Source: an uncultured Bacteroidales bacterium (lineage in GTDB: Bacteria; Bacteroidota; Bacteroidia; Bacteroidales; UBA932). Taken from it: a DNA stretch of 64,000 nucleotides. Position 1 is the stretch's first letter; each line of letters starts with the position of its first letter. Both the position numbers and the translations under genes were made by a program. The notes under the pieces were generated by a model. That model was given only the letters and a program-made list of their open reading frames with translations. It had not been told where the DNA came from and searched no databases. This document shows, piece by piece, positions 27,459 to 37,462 of this stretch. Location: contig CALUUA010000006.1 in assembly GCA_944323845.1 (NCBI GenBank), positions 1 to 64,000 on the forward strand. Direction: 5' to 3'.

Positions 27459-28820
27459 TTAAAGGTTTTCCAGCACCGTCTCCATCCGGGTTCCGCGCGA
27501 ACCTTTGATGAGGATGGTGCTGTTCTTTATCTTGTGTGAAGCAAGATATTGGGACAGAGCTTCCGAAGTCGGGAACAGCATGATTTCCGTTCCGCGGGCA
27601 GACGCCGTGCCGGCTGATTCTCCGGCTTTTCTGAATTCGTCTCCCACCAGATAGGCGGCATCCGGTCCCATTTCCTTTATCTTTTCCAGAATGAGCCGGT
27701 GCTCCGCCGTCGATTCGTCTCCGAGTTCCAGCATATCTCCCAGCATCAGGACTTTGTGAGGGGCATCCATCATGGCGAAATTCCTGATGGCTGCGTCCAT
27801 GCTGGTAGGATTTGCATTATATGCGTCTATGATAAGGTCATTGGTCCCCCGGCGGACCATCTGGGATCTGTTGTTGTCAGGTATATACCGGCTTATGGCT
27901 TCCGCAGCGTCCTTGTGGGATATGCCGAAATATGATCCTACGGCCATGGCGGCCAATACATTGTCGGCATTGTAGTTTCCGATCAGACGGGTGTTTACTG
28001 TCAGCCATTCGTCTTTGAATCTTACGCGAAGGTAAGGGTTTTCCGCCCCGGCTGTCATGATTTCCGCCCCGTCATGGTCGAGACCGTAAGGTATAAGCTG
28101 GAGGTCAGGCCTCTCTTCGGCCATTTTGCACAAATCCGGATTTCCGGTATTAATGAAGACTTTGTCGGCAGTCCTTTGTATATAGTCGTACAGTTCTCCC
28201 TTTGCCTTCATGACCCCTTCGAAACTCCCGAATCCGAGCAGGTGGGCTTTGCCGACATTCGTGACAAGCCCGTAGTCAGGCAGGCAGATTGAAACCAGTT
28301 CCTTGATATCGCCCGGATGGCTGGCTCCCATTTCGATGATGGCTATTTCGGATTCATCGTCGATTTTCAGCAGGGAGAGCGGCACCCCGATGCTGTTGTT
28401 GAGATTGCCTTCGGTAGCCGTGACTTTGTATTTCACCGACAGGACAGCCTTGATGAGTTCTTTTGTAGTCGTCTTCCCGTTCGTTCCGGTCAATCCGATG
28501 ACAGGCAACGGCTTGCCGTTCACGAAAGTCATTGACCTGTGCCATCTGGCCAGGTCCTGAAGAGTCTTCAGCGTGTCCGGAACAGGGATGAGTCTGGAGG
28601 AAATGTCCGTGCTGCCGGCCGCCGCCTCGCGGGCTGTTTCCGAATCGCTGTCTATTACCGCATGGCTGGCTCCGGCTTCAAGCGCCCTGACTGCATAGGC
28701 GTTCCCGTCGAAGTTTTCGCCTTTGAGAGCGAAGAAAAGTTCCCCTCCCTTTATTTTCCTGCTGTCTGTGGCCACGCCCGAACAGCCTTTGAATATGCCG
28801 TACAACTCCTGTATCGTCAT
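27459..28820 (-). CDS. murF: UDP-MurNAc-tripeptide--D-Ala-D-Ala ligase
   Basis: 453 aa Mur ligase adding D-Ala-D-Ala to UDP-MurNAc-tripeptide in the cytoplasm. ATP loop GLTGTNGKTTTKEL near residue 110, ligase motif IEMGASHPGDI, C-terminal domain with DAYNANPTSM and MLGDMLELGDES. It lies 15 bp downstream of dut, probably in one transcript, and converges with glnS. Confidence 0.95.
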   Translation of the reverse strand: MTIQELYGIFKGCSGVATDSRKIKGGELFFALKGENFDGNAYAVRALEAGASHAVIDSDSETAREAAAGSTDISSRLIPVPDTLKTLQDLARWHRSMTFVNGKPLPVIGLTGTNGKTTTKELIKAVLSVKYKVTATEGNLNNSIGVPLSLLKIDDESEIAIIEMGASHPGDIKELVSICLPDYGLVTNVGKAHLLGFGSFEGVMKAKGELYDYIQRTADKVFINTGNPDLCKMAEERPDLQLIPYGLDHDGAEIMTAGAENPYLRVRFKDEWLTVNTRLIGNYNADNVLAAMAVGSYFGISHKDAAEAISRYIPDNNRSQMVRRGTNDLIIDAYNANPTSMDAAIRNFAMMDAPHKVLMLGDMLELGDESTAEHRLILEKIKEMGPDAAYLVGDEFRKAGESAGTASARGTEIMLFPTSEALSQYLASHKIKNSTILIKGSRGTRMETVLENL

Positions 28821-28835
28821 CTTTCCCTCCTGTCG

Positions 28836-29270
28836 TTATTGTCTGCCGGTGCTCCCGAATCCTCCTTCTCCGCGTCCCGTCTCATCCAGAACTTCGACCT
28901 CCTCCCACTCTGCCTGCTCATGTCTGGCAATGACCATCTGCGCTATCCTCTCTCCCGGATTTATGGTGAAAGGCGTGTCGGAAAGATTCACCAGAATCAC
29001 TTTGATTTCCCCTCTGTAGTCCGCATCGACCGTGCCAGGCGAGTTCAGTACCGTAATCCCGTGCTTCGCTGCGAGTCCGCTGCGCGGTCTTACCTGTGCC
29101 TCAAATCCTTTCGGCAATGCTATCGAGAGACCTGTGGGAATCATGGCCCTTTTCAGGGGCTCTAATGTCACCGCCTCCTGTATGTCCGCTTTCAGATCCA
29201 TCCCGGCTGACATTTCAGTGGCGTATGCCGGGGCTGGGTAGGCCGATCTGTTGACTATCTTGATTTTCAT
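28836..29270 (-). CDS. dut: dUTP diphosphatase
   Basis: 144 aa from ATG 29270. The reading frame extends back to 29396, but family alignments begin at [14 protein letters not shown], and a minus-strand -7 box TATTTTTG (complement of 29308-29315) lies between the two. All five trimeric dUTPase motifs are present: [36 protein letters not shown] and [10 protein letters not shown]. It converts dUTP to dUMP and PPi. Confidence 0.95.
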   Translation of the reverse strand: MKIKIVNRSAYPAPAYATEMSAGMDLKADIQEAVTLEPLKRAMIPTGLSIALPKGFEAQVRPRSGLAAKHGITVLNSPGTVDADYRGEIKVILVNLSDTPFTINPGERIAQMVIARHEQAEWEEVEVLDETGRGEGGFGSTGRQ

Positions 29271-29414
29271 TTCGGTGTTTTGTATTATGCCGCATAGGTG
29301 CGGCTTGCAAAAATACGCAAAATCTATGGAATATACGAGAAAAACGGGGAAATGACGCAGGACTTGATAACAATAAAAGAGGGTAGACAGCGGCATAAAT
29401 ACTTATTTGTGGCG

Positions 29415-29446
29415 ATTGATGTCTTCAGGCAGTCAGGATAATTTTG
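29415..29446 (+). promoter_or_regulatory. Candidate promoter of hmuSTUV
   Basis: ATTG at 29415-29418 (one mismatch to TTTG), 20-nt spacer, TAATTTTG at 29439-29446, 34 nt before the hmuS ATG. I saw no clear Fur-box-like palindrome beside it. Confidence 0.5.
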
Positions 29447-29480
29447 CAGCGACATTTGCAAACATTAAAACCAAGATACA

Positions 29481-32400
29481 ATGAAACTGACGGAAATTAT
29501 CCGGATAGCATTCCGCAATCCCGGAAAACTTTCAGTCCTTGTCATAATCCCGGCTCTGGCTGTCCTCGTCCTGTGGACGCTCTGGGGCCGTCTTGCTGCC
29601 CCTACACGGGTGGCTTTTCTCAATTATCAGGTCATCAGTCTCGGCGAGATAGCCGAAGCCGGTGCGGACTTGCCGGTAAGGCTGTTTGAACTGACCCCGG
29701 AAGACGCTTCCGTAGCCGGCAGGTACGACATCCTGCTGATAAACGGAATGGGACTGAGAATCACCGGGGAGCAGAGGTCGCAGATAGAGCGGGCGGCAGA
29801 GCGCGGTCTGGCGGTAATCTCTACCATGGCCACAAATCCCGCCAATGACATCAATACGGCGGGTTCTCCTGATACTGAAACGATAAAGGAGTATCTGGCA
29901 AACGGCGGAAGGGCCAATTACAGGAATATGCTTCTGTATATACGCCGCAACATAGACGGCAAAAGGATAGCCGCTCCGAAACCTGTCCCGCCGGAAGAAT
30001 ATACTGTCGAGAACATTTACCACCCCTCTCCGGGAAATGAAGACGCCGGCGAGACAGGTTTCCGCTCCATCGCAGCCTATAATCAATGGCTGCGCGGGAA
30101 GGGGCTCTGGAAAGACGGTGCCCCGCGCATCATCGTCACGGGACAGATGGGGGAACCGACGGCTCTGATAGCGTCTCTTGAAGCCTCCGGCAATGTGGTC
30201 TACCCGATACGCAACACCATACCGATGCTCCATAGCGGACAGCTGGATTCCATAGTCCCTTCTGCAATAATCAATATGGCGCACGGCCGACTCGGGGACG
30301 AAATGGTGGAATTTCTCGAAAAACACAATATCCCTCTGTTCGCCCCCTTGAATGTAAACACCCTTGTTTCCGACTGGGAGGCAGACGATATGGGCATGTC
30401 GGGAGGCTTTCTGTCCCAAAGCGTGGTGACGCCTGAAATAGACGGAGCTGTCAGACCGGCTGTGCTTTTCGGTCATTACGAGGCGGATAACGGACTCCAA
30501 CGTCTGGAAGCGATTCCGGAGCGTCTGGAAGATTTTACAGAGACCGTCAACAGGTATCTCGACCTGAAACGCAAGCCCGAGAACCGGAAGAAGATAGCGG
30601 TATTCTACTACAAGGGACCTGGGCAGAACGCCCTCACGGCAGCCGGCATGGAGGTAGTACCGTCCCTTTACAATTTTCTTGTCGCTCTGCGTAATGCCGG
30701 ATATGATCTCACAGGACTTCCTTCCTCCCCTGAAGCCCTTGCGGAATTGATACAGAGCCGCGGAACCCTGTCCTCCTATGCAGAAGATGCCGTCTCACGT
30801 TCCCTGCAGGAAGGCTCGCCGGAGTGGATTGACGCCGGGACTTACGCCGGATGGGTGTCGGAGGCTCTCCCGCGGCAGCTCTATGACGAGGTGACTGCCA
30901 TGTACGGGGATTTCCCCGGACCGTACATGTCCGAAGACGGCAGAATGGCTGTACCCCGCATCTTGCTCGGCAATGTCGTATTGATTCCCCAGCCTGCCGC
31001 CGGTGGCGGAGAAAATGATTTCCGGATGGTCCATGGGACCAATGCCGCACCTCCGCACAATTACATAGCCGCCTACCTCTATGCCCGCTACGGCTTCGGG
31101 GCCGATGCCATGATTCACTTCGGGACACACGGCAGTCTTGAGTTCACCCCTGAAAAACAGGTGGCTCTGAGCCGTTACGACTGGCCGGACCGTCTAGTGG
31201 GGACAGTGCCGCATTTTTATCTCTATTCCATTTCCAATGTCGGAGAAGGCATGATAGCAAAACGGCGCACTTACGCCACTCTCCAGTCGTATCTGACTGC
31301 GCCGTTCATGGAAAGCGATGTCCGTGGACTGTATGAAGATCTGACGGACGAACTTTCCCGCTACGAGGAAGCCTTTTACGGAGAACGGCAGGATACGGCG
31401 CGTATAAGGGAGTCGTCTTTGAAAATCAAGAGACTCTCTGTCGGGATGGGCATAGCCTCTGACCTCGGGCTGGATACCTTGGACAAGAATGCCCCATACT
31501 CGGAAGAGGAGATTATGCGGATCGGGAATTTCGCCGCCGAACTGGTTTCTGAGAAAGTTGCAGGCAGGCTCTATGTACTGGGCGAGCCTTATCTGCCGTC
31601 GCAGATAGAATCCACTGTCTATGCCATGAGTACAGAACCGATAGCCTACGGCCTTTTAAGTATTGACCGCGCCCGCGGAAAGAATGTGGAAGGGGCTGAA
31701 AAGCGTCTCCCGGAATTCAACCGCAAATATCTGGAGCCTGCCCGGAAGATAGTGGCCAGGCTGTTGGCACAAAACACTCCGGCGGATGACCGCCAGCTAT
31801 GTTCCATCGCTGGCATTGCCATGGAGGAGCTCGCCCGCGTGCGTGAGGTCGCCGCTTCTCTCCGGTCTTCGTCCGGCATGAGCCCGATGACCGGACGCCA
31901 TACGGCCGGCATTCAGGATATCCGGCCTTCGGAGCAGGAGTTCGGATTCGCCCGTGCAGTGACGGAAATCGAACAGGCCGTGCTCAATGTCCATAACTAC
32001 CGGAAAGCCCTGAAGGAGAGTCCGGCCATCGAGATGAAAAGTATGCTGAATGCACTTGACGGCGGATATACGGCACCGTCGCCGGGAGGCGATCCGGTGG
32101 CTAATCCCAATACCTTGCCTACGGGACGCAATCTTTTTTCTGTGAATGCAGAGGCTGTCCCGACGCGCAAAGCTTGGGAGAATGGTATCCGGCTGGCTGA
32201 AAATACATTGGAACTTTATCGTCAGCGGCACTGCGATTCATTGCCGCGCAAGGTCAGCTATACCCTGTGGAGCAGCGAGTTCATCGAGACAGAGGGGGCG
32301 ACGATTGCCCAGATATTCTACATGCTGGGAGTCGAACCGGTGTATGACAGCTTCGGGCGGGTGACCGATATCCGCCTGATTCCGTCGGAAAGACTCGGCC

Positions 32401-33509
32401 GCCCCAGAATAGATGTGGTGGTACAGACCAGCGGCCAGCTCCGCGATATTGCAGCCTCGCGCCTCTTCCTGATAGACAGGGCAGTGCGTATGGCCGCCGA
32501 AGCCCGGGACGGGGAATATGCGAATAATGTTGCCGAAGGCATCCGGGAGAGCGAGCGGATACTCACCGAAAAGGGTGTGACTCCGGCCGATGCACGGGAA
32601 ATGGCCTCCTACAGGGTGTTCGGCGGTGTGAACGGGAATTACGGAACAGGTATCAGAGACATGGTGAGAGCTTCGGACAGCTGGAGCGGGTCATCGGAAA
32701 TAGCGCAGGTCTACATGAACAATATGGGTGCGTATTATGGCAGCGAGGAAGACTGGGAGCAGTTTGCCGTTTATGCTTTCGAAGCCGCCCTCTCCAATAC
32801 AGATGCAGTCGTGCAGCCGCGTCAGAGCAACACCTGGGGAGCTCTCAGCCTCGATCATGTGTACGAGTTCATGGGAGGACTCAATCTCTCCGTCAAGGAG
32901 GTGACCGGGAAAGAGCCTGATGCTTATCTGAGCGATTACCGGAATCGCAACAAGGTCAGAATGCAGGAACTCAAGGAAGCGATAGGAGTGGAGAGCCGTA
33001 CTACTATATTCAATCCGTCCTATATAAAGGAAAAACTCAACGGAGGGGCCGGAGATGCGGCTGCCATAGCGGAAACAGTCACCAATGTTTTCGGATGGGA
33101 CGTCATGAAGCCTGAAGCCATAGATGACAGGGTCTGGGACGAGATATACGAGGTATATGTGCAGGATAAATTCGGCCTCGGGATCAGGGAGCGTTTCAGG
33201 AAGGTAAATCCGGCTGCTCTCGGCGAGATGACGGCTGTCATGCTGGAATCGGCCGGCAAGGGACTCTGGAACGCTTCGCAGGAACAGATAGCCGATATTT
33301 CCGGACTCCATTCGGAACTGATACAGGAGTACGCGCCTTCTTCAGGCGAAGTCCGGGACGGTATGGTGCTCAGGAAAGAGCGTCTGCATGCCGGGCCTGA
33401 AAAAAAGACGGCGGTGGTCAGCAATATTGCCGTGGCGGTGCTGATCATATCCCTCTTTATCGGGGGAGGCCTGCTGATACGCCGACGCAGAAAATCCGGT
33501 GATATCTGA
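29481..33509 (+). CDS. hmuS: HmuS, CobN/Mg-chelatase-like membrane protein
   Basis: 1342 aa of the CobN/BchH/ChlH superfamily. Membrane anchors at both ends (residues ~18-36 and ~1312-1332, followed by RRRRKSGD). The chelatase hallmark HFGTHGSLEFTPEKQ is at residues 546-560. Together with the next three genes it forms hmuSTUV of the Bacteroidetes heme-uptake operon; HmuS has been proposed to remove iron from heme. The usual hmuY (hemophore) and hmuR (TonB receptor) are missing upstream. No CobS/CobT-type partners are present, which argues against cobalamin synthesis. Confidence 0.88.
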   Translation: MKLTEIIRIAFRNPGKLSVLVIIPALAVLVLWTLWGRLAAPTRVAFLNYQVISLGEIAEAGADLPVRLFELTPEDASVAGRYDILLINGMGLRITGEQRSQIERAAERGLAVISTMATNPANDINTAGSPDTETIKEYLANGGRANYRNMLLYIRRNIDGKRIAAPKPVPPEEYTVENIYHPSPGNEDAGETGFRSIAAYNQWLRGKGLWKDGAPRIIVTGQMGEPTALIASLEASGNVVYPIRNTIPMLHSGQLDSIVPSAIINMAHGRLGDEMVEFLEKHNIPLFAPLNVNTLVSDWEADDMGMSGGFLSQSVVTPEIDGAVRPAVLFGHYEADNGLQRLEAIPERLEDFTETVNRYLDLKRKPENRKKIAVFYYKGPGQNALTAAGMEVVPSLYNFLVALRNAGYDLTGLPSSPEALAELIQSRGTLSSYAEDAVSRSLQEGSPEWIDAGTYAGWVSEALPRQLYDEVTAMYGDFPGPYMSEDGRMAVPRILLGNVVLIPQPAAGGGENDFRMVHGTNAAPPHNYIAAYLYARYGFGADAMIHFGTHGSLEFTPEKQVALSRYDWPDRLVGTVPHFYLYSISNVGEGMIAKRRTYATLQSYLTAPFMESDVRGLYEDLTDELSRYEEAFYGERQDTARIRESSLKIKRLSVGMGIASDLGLDTLDKNAPYSEEEIMRIGNFAAELVSEKVAGRLYVLGEPYLPSQIESTVYAMSTEPIAYGLLSIDRARGKNVEGAEKRLPEFNRKYLEPARKIVARLLAQNTPADDRQLCSIAGIAMEELARVREVAASLRSSSGMSPMTGRHTAGIQDIRPSEQEFGFARAVTEIEQAVLNVHNYRKALKESPAIEMKSMLNALDGGYTAPSPGGDPVANPNTLPTGRNLFSVNAEAVPTRKAWENGIRLAENTLELYRQRHCDSLPRKVSYTLWSSEFIETEGATIAQIFYMLGVEPVYDSFGRVTDIRLIPSERLGRPRIDVVVQTSGQLRDIAASRLFLIDRAVRMAAEARDGEYANNVAEGIRESERILTEKGVTPADAREMASYRVFGGVNGNYGTGIRDMVRASDSWSGSSEIAQVYMNNMGAYYGSEEDWEQFAVYAFEAALSNTDAVVQPRQSNTWGALSLDHVYEFMGGLNLSVKEVTGKEPDAYLSDYRNRNKVRMQELKEAIGVESRTTIFNPSYIKEKLNGGAGDAAAIAETVTNVFGWDVMKPEAIDDRVWDEIYEVYVQDKFGLGIRERFRKVNPAALGEMTAVMLESAGKGLWNASQEQIADISGLHSELIQEYAPSSGEVRDGMVLRKERLHAGPEKKTAVVSNIAVAVLIISLFIGGGLLIRRRRKSGDI

Positions 33510-33522
33510 ATACTCTGAAGGC

Positions 33523-34245
33523 ATGTATATTCTGGTCATTATACTCATGGTTCTGGTCTGCATCAATTTCATACTGAAGCAGTCCTGGCACAAATGGTGG
33601 TCCGTGCTGGCTCATGCCGCCGCGGCGGCCCTTTTCACCGGCCTTATGTGGCCGGCAGCCGTAAGACAGTCACGTTCCCGGATAGATGCATGGCTCTCTA
33701 ATCCCGACCTGATGCTTGATACTTCGGTGGTCATAACACTCGAAGTCATTCTTCAGATTTCCTTTTGTCTGCTGTCCGTACATCTGATGAATTCCGGAAA
33801 GTCGGGAAAAGCCGCAGTCCGGGGCTACCGTGTCCTTCGCTGGTTCCCCGGAGTACTGGTTTTCGGAGTATTGTACAGTTTTCTGGTCTATCTGATATTC
33901 GCCTTCCCCGGCGTGTCTTTCCCTGTGGTGGCCTGGAGCGCCGCAGCGGCAGTCTTTGCTGTCGTGGCGGGAGGAGCATGGCTGATGCGGCGTCTTTTTC
34001 CGGATAAGGAAAGCCGTCTGGAGATGTTCTTCCTGACCAATGCCCTGACCGGAATAGTGGCTGTAATCGCCACTGTCAACGGTCAGACAGCCGTGGCCGG
34101 AGTGAGTGATGTGGACTGGCGGGCCCTTGCCGGTGTGCTTGGCCTTGTCTCCGCAGGAGTATTGGCCGGCTCGTTCGTGAGGACAGCCCGGCCATTCCGG
34201 AAATTCCTGAAAAATGACAAGAATTTAAAGAATATAAAATCATAA
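33523..34245 (+). CDS. hmuT: HmuT, polytopic membrane protein of the heme operon
   Basis: About 240 aa, around seven hydrophobic segments. The ATG at 33523 starts directly at the first membrane helix (MYILVIILMVLVCINFI); a GTG at 33499 overlapping the hmuS end is the alternative. Identified by position between hmuS and hmuU. No recognised domain. Confidence 0.75.
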   Translation: MYILVIILMVLVCINFILKQSWHKWWSVLAHAAAAALFTGLMWPAAVRQSRSRIDAWLSNPDLMLDTSVVITLEVILQISFCLLSVHLMNSGKSGKAAVRGYRVLRWFPGVLVFGVLYSFLVYLIFAFPGVSFPVVAWSAAAAVFAVVAGGAWLMRRLFPDKESRLEMFFLTNALTGIVAVIATVNGQTAVAGVSDVDWRALAGVLGLVSAGVLAGSFVRTARPFRKFLKNDKNLKNIKS

Positions 34246-34250
34246 ACCGT

Positions 34251-34946
34251 ATGAATTACATTTCCGATATTCTGTTCTGGATCTCCAACGGCCTGCTCGT
34301 GCCTGTAGTAGTCCTGCTGATCCTGTTTTTTCTCCGGTCATTGCTGCTGATCGGCAATTTCTTCGGACAATACCTGCAGATACGCAAGGTGGAAAGGCTC
34401 TTTATGGCCAAAATCGAGGCTTTGACTCCTTCCAATGTACGGGAACTGCGGGCCTCGATGCCGTCAGACACCAAATCACCTCTGCTCGGCTGTCTGGCAG
34501 GATTGCTGGATACAGCTAAGGATAAGGCTCACCGTCAGCTCCTGCTTTCTGACTACGAAATCGCCGCTGACAAGGATCTGGGGGTTTCGAATACATTGTC
34601 GAAGATGGGACCGATGCTGGGACTGATGGGTACGCTCATCCCGATGGGTCCGGCTCTGGTCGGCCTGTCTACGGGAGACATCGGCTCTATGGCCTATAAC
34701 ATGCAGGTGGCCTTCGCCACCACTGTCGTGGGGCTGTTCTCTGCCGCGATAGGTTTTATCACCCGGCAGGTCAAGCAGAGATGGTACACCAGAGACCTGA
34801 ACCGTCTGGAATTTGTCTGCGAGGTTCTCGACGGATGTCCGGAACAAGAGCCCTTGCAGATGGCTGACAGCATGGCCGGAAAACTGCCTGAAGATGGGGT
34901 GAGGCCTGGAAGTGATGACCTCAAAACTGCGGAGGGCCTGTCATGA
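34251..34946 (+). CDS. hmuU: HmuU, MotA/TolQ/ExbB-type proton channel protein
   Basis: 231 aa. Three membrane segments; the ExbB/TolQ core reads LGVSNTLSKMGPMLGLMGTL (residues ~107-126) and later AYNMQVAFATTVVGLFSAAI. Such proteins harness the proton gradient, and here probably energise HmuS or a linked transport step. Stop and the next start overlap (ATGA). Confidence 0.86.
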   Translation: MNYISDILFWISNGLLVPVVVLLILFFLRSLLLIGNFFGQYLQIRKVERLFMAKIEALTPSNVRELRASMPSDTKSPLLGCLAGLLDTAKDKAHRQLLLSDYEIAADKDLGVSNTLSKMGPMLGLMGTLIPMGPALVGLSTGDIGSMAYNMQVAFATTVVGLFSAAIGFITRQVKQRWYTRDLNRLEFVCEVLDGCPEQEPLQMADSMAGKLPEDGVRPGSDDLKTAEGLS

Positions 34947-35269
34947 AAAGGAGAAGACTGCTGGGAACGGAAGAGGAAAACGACCCGATGAGCGTGGTGG
35001 GAAATCTTTTCGATGTGGCCATGGTTTTCGCAGTGGCACTGATGGTCGCCCTCGTGACCCGTTATGACATGACCGAGATGCTTTCACAGGAGGACTTTAC
35101 CATGGTCAAGAATCCCGGGAAAGAGGATATGGAAATCATAATAAGGCAGGGGCAGGAAATCGACCGCTATACTCCTTCCGATGACCGGTCGGCAGCGGGC
35201 CGGAAAGGCCGGCGGGTCGGCATTGCATACGAACTGGAGAACGGCGAAATCATCTACGTCCCGGAATGA
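34943..35269 (+). CDS. hmuV: HmuV, DUF2149 protein
   Basis: 108 aa, one membrane segment (LFDVAMVFAVALMVALVT) after a short basic N-terminus, then an ~65-residue soluble tail. Fits DUF2149 (HmuV) at the end of hmu operons and looks like an ExbD-type partner of HmuU. It overlaps hmuU by 4 bp. Confidence 0.85.
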   Translation: MKRRRLLGTEEENDPMSVVGNLFDVAMVFAVALMVALVTRYDMTEMLSQEDFTMVKNPGKEDMEIIIRQGQEIDRYTPSDDRSAAGRKGRRVGIAYELENGEIIYVPE

Positions 35270-35298
35270 TGCCTGTCCGGAAACGCCGGCCCGGAGTC

Positions 35299-36153
35299 TT
35301 ATTCGCTCTCGATTACAAGGCCGTCGTATGCCGGAAGTATGCCGGAAGGAAGTTCCCTGCAAAGATCCTCGTATTTCGGGAGCTGATGGGACAGATGGGT
35401 CAGCCAGGAATGCCTGGCTCCGACTCTCTGTGCCACGGCTATGGCTTCCTCTAACGAGAAATGAGACAGATGTTTCCCTCTGCGGACGCAGTTTATGATG
35501 AAATGGTCCAGTCCCTCCAGCTTGCCGAACTCTTCTTCAGGGATGAAATTCATGTCAGTCAGATACGCTATCTTCCCGAAACGGTATCCGAGTACGGGCA
35601 GATTGAAGTGTTTTCCCCGCACAGGTATCACCCCGACGCTCTTCAGATGTTCGGGTCTGTCGCACGGGATTTTCTCGTAGCCCTTCCCGTCCACCCATGA
35701 CAGCCGGACCTTCGGTATATTCTCTTCTACCGTGAACGGACTTCCGTCAATTTCGGTGATCTGCCATTCGGGCACTCCGGGATATCTTTTCTCTGCAAAA
35801 GCATAGCTGTATTCCCGCTTCAGCGATTCCACCACATATTTTTCGCAGAATATCCGGATAGGCGCCCGTTCTATATAGTTGAACGCCCTGACATCATCCA
35901 GCCCCCCTGTATGATCCTTATGGTTGTGAGTCAGCAGGATTGCATCCAGATGTCTGATGCCGGCCCTTAGCATCTGGCTGCGGAAATCCGGCCCGGCATC
36001 CACCAGAATATCCAGACCCCCTGTCCGGACGAACACGGATGATCTGTATCTTTTGTCCCTCGGGTCTGCCGACTTGCACACTTCGCAGTCGCAGCCTATC
36101 ATCGGCACTCCCTGGGAAGTCCCGGTACCTAAAAATTCCAGCCTTGTCTTCAT
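35299..36153 (-). CDS. MBL-fold hydrolase, PhnP-like
   Basis: 284 aa. Metal motif THNHKDHTGG near residue 76; GTGTSQGVPMIGCDCEVC at the N-terminus resembles PhnP phosphodiesterases, including the extra Cys pair that can hold a structural zinc. Later ligands: YLTDMNF and LTHLSHQ. Probable cyclic phosphodiester hydrolase; substrate unknown. Last gene of the operon from tamB; start overlaps the mtaB stop. Confidence 0.85.
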   Translation of the reverse strand: MKTRLEFLGTGTSQGVPMIGCDCEVCKSADPRDKRYRSSVFVRTGGLDILVDAGPDFRSQMLRAGIRHLDAILLTHNHKDHTGGLDDVRAFNYIERAPIRIFCEKYVVESLKREYSYAFAEKRYPGVPEWQITEIDGSPFTVEENIPKVRLSWVDGKGYEKIPCDRPEHLKSVGVIPVRGKHFNLPVLGYRFGKIAYLTDMNFIPEEEFGKLEGLDHFIINCVRRGKHLSHFSLEEAIAVAQRVGARHSWLTHLSHQLPKYEDLCRELPSGILPAYDGLVIESE

Positions 36154-37445
36154 AATGTCACTTCAGCTATTTTCCCTGTCAGCGAGGCCTCGAACGGCCT
36201 TTCGACACGGATGTAGTTTTCTGTGTATCCTGCCATCATCCCGTCTTTTTCCGAACTCTCGAACAGTACATGGGCCTTCATGCCCCTGTGGCTGTCGACG
36301 AATTCCTGATGAAGTCCGGCGGACAGTTCCTCCAGAAGCCTGACCCTTTCCGTCTTGACGGAATCCTGCACTTGATCACGGCGTGCCGCAGCCCTTGTCC
36401 CTGCTCTGCGCGAATAAGGGAAAACATGTATGAACGCCGGTCTTATCCTTTCTTTCAGGAAAGAATACGTTTCCTGAAAAAGGCTGTCCGTCTCACCGGG
36501 AAAACCGGCTATCACATCTATTCCGAAAAACACCTTCAGCGACCCCGGCTTTTCCAATTTCCGCCTGATGCAGTCTATCTTCGCCTCGAATGCCGCAGTA
36601 TCATATCTCCTTCCCATCTCATGAAGTACGGTATCGCTCCCTGACTGGAGCGGAATATGGAAATGCGGCAGGAAGCGGGTGCCGGAAGCGATCCAGTCCA
36701 CTATCTCTTCGGTCAGCAGATTGGGCTCCACGGATGAAATCCTGTACCGCTCTATTCCATTCACTTTGTCCAACGCCTTCAGCAGCTCCGCAAAACTCTC
36801 TCCTGTACTTTTCCCGAAATCCCCTGTGTTCACTCCTGTCAGCACTATCTCCTTCACTCCGGCCGCAGCTATTTCCTCCGCCTGCCTGACGATATCGGCT
36901 ACAGGCAGATTCCTGCTCCTGCCTCTGGCATACGGTACGGTGCAATAAGCGCAGAAATAGTCGCATCCGTCCTGGACTTTCAGGAATGATCTGGTCCTCT
37001 CTCCGGTGGAATAAGCGGGGAAAAAAGTCTGACGCGCAGCCTCCGCCAAGGCAGATGTCCCGGCGCAGATATCGGGGACATCCAGATTTCCGGCCTCAGC
37101 CAGACCGGCCATTACGGACGGCACCACCATCGACTTCTCCTCCGCGCCGAATACCCTGCTGACCCCTTCTATCCTGCTTATCTCCTCCTTTTTCATCTGC
37201 GCATAGCAGCCTGTCACCACTATATCCGCCGACGGCCGGAGCCTGTGCAGCTTGCGGATGATGTTCCGGCACTTCTTGTCCGAATGTTCCGTCACAGTAC
37301 ACGTATTCACCAGAAAGATATCGGCATCTTCAGTCCAGTCCACAGGCTGCAGCCCGTACTTTATGAACTCCCTTTCGTAGGTCGAAGTCTCGGCGTAATT
37401 CAGCTTGCAGCCGAGAGTCACGAATGCTATCTTGTTTTTCTTCAT
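36150..37445 (-). CDS. mtaB: tRNA (N6-threonylcarbamoyladenosine37-C2)-methylthiotransferase
   Basis: 431 aa of the MiaB/MtaB radical-SAM group. UPF0004 domain with LGCKLNYAET and NTCTVTEHSDKKCR, radical SAM cluster CDYFCAYC, and a C-terminal TRAM-like region. The NTCTV/KLNYAET pattern points to MtaB, which makes ms2t6A in tRNAs decoding ANN codons. TsaD, needed for the t6A precursor, is encoded 7 kb away. Confidence 0.9.
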   Translation of the reverse strand: MKKNKIAFVTLGCKLNYAETSTYEREFIKYGLQPVDWTEDADIFLVNTCTVTEHSDKKCRNIIRKLHRLRPSADIVVTGCYAQMKKEEISRIEGVSRVFGAEEKSMVVPSVMAGLAEAGNLDVPDICAGTSALAEAARQTFFPAYSTGERTRSFLKVQDGCDYFCAYCTVPYARGRSRNLPVADIVRQAEEIAAAGVKEIVLTGVNTGDFGKSTGESFAELLKALDKVNGIERYRISSVEPNLLTEEIVDWIASGTRFLPHFHIPLQSGSDTVLHEMGRRYDTAAFEAKIDCIRRKLEKPGSLKVFFGIDVIAGFPGETDSLFQETYSFLKERIRPAFIHVFPYSRRAGTRAAARRDQVQDSVKTERVRLLEELSAGLHQEFVDSHRGMKAHVLFESSEKDGMMAGYTENYIRVERPFEASLTGKIAEVTL

Positions 37446-37462
37446 TTCATCCAGTTATTGCA

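Noticed and set aside
29481-33509. Cobaltochelatase CobN of cobalamin synthesis
   Set aside because: Membrane anchors at both ends and the following ExbB-like and DUF2149 genes identify it as HmuS; no cob genes are nearby.
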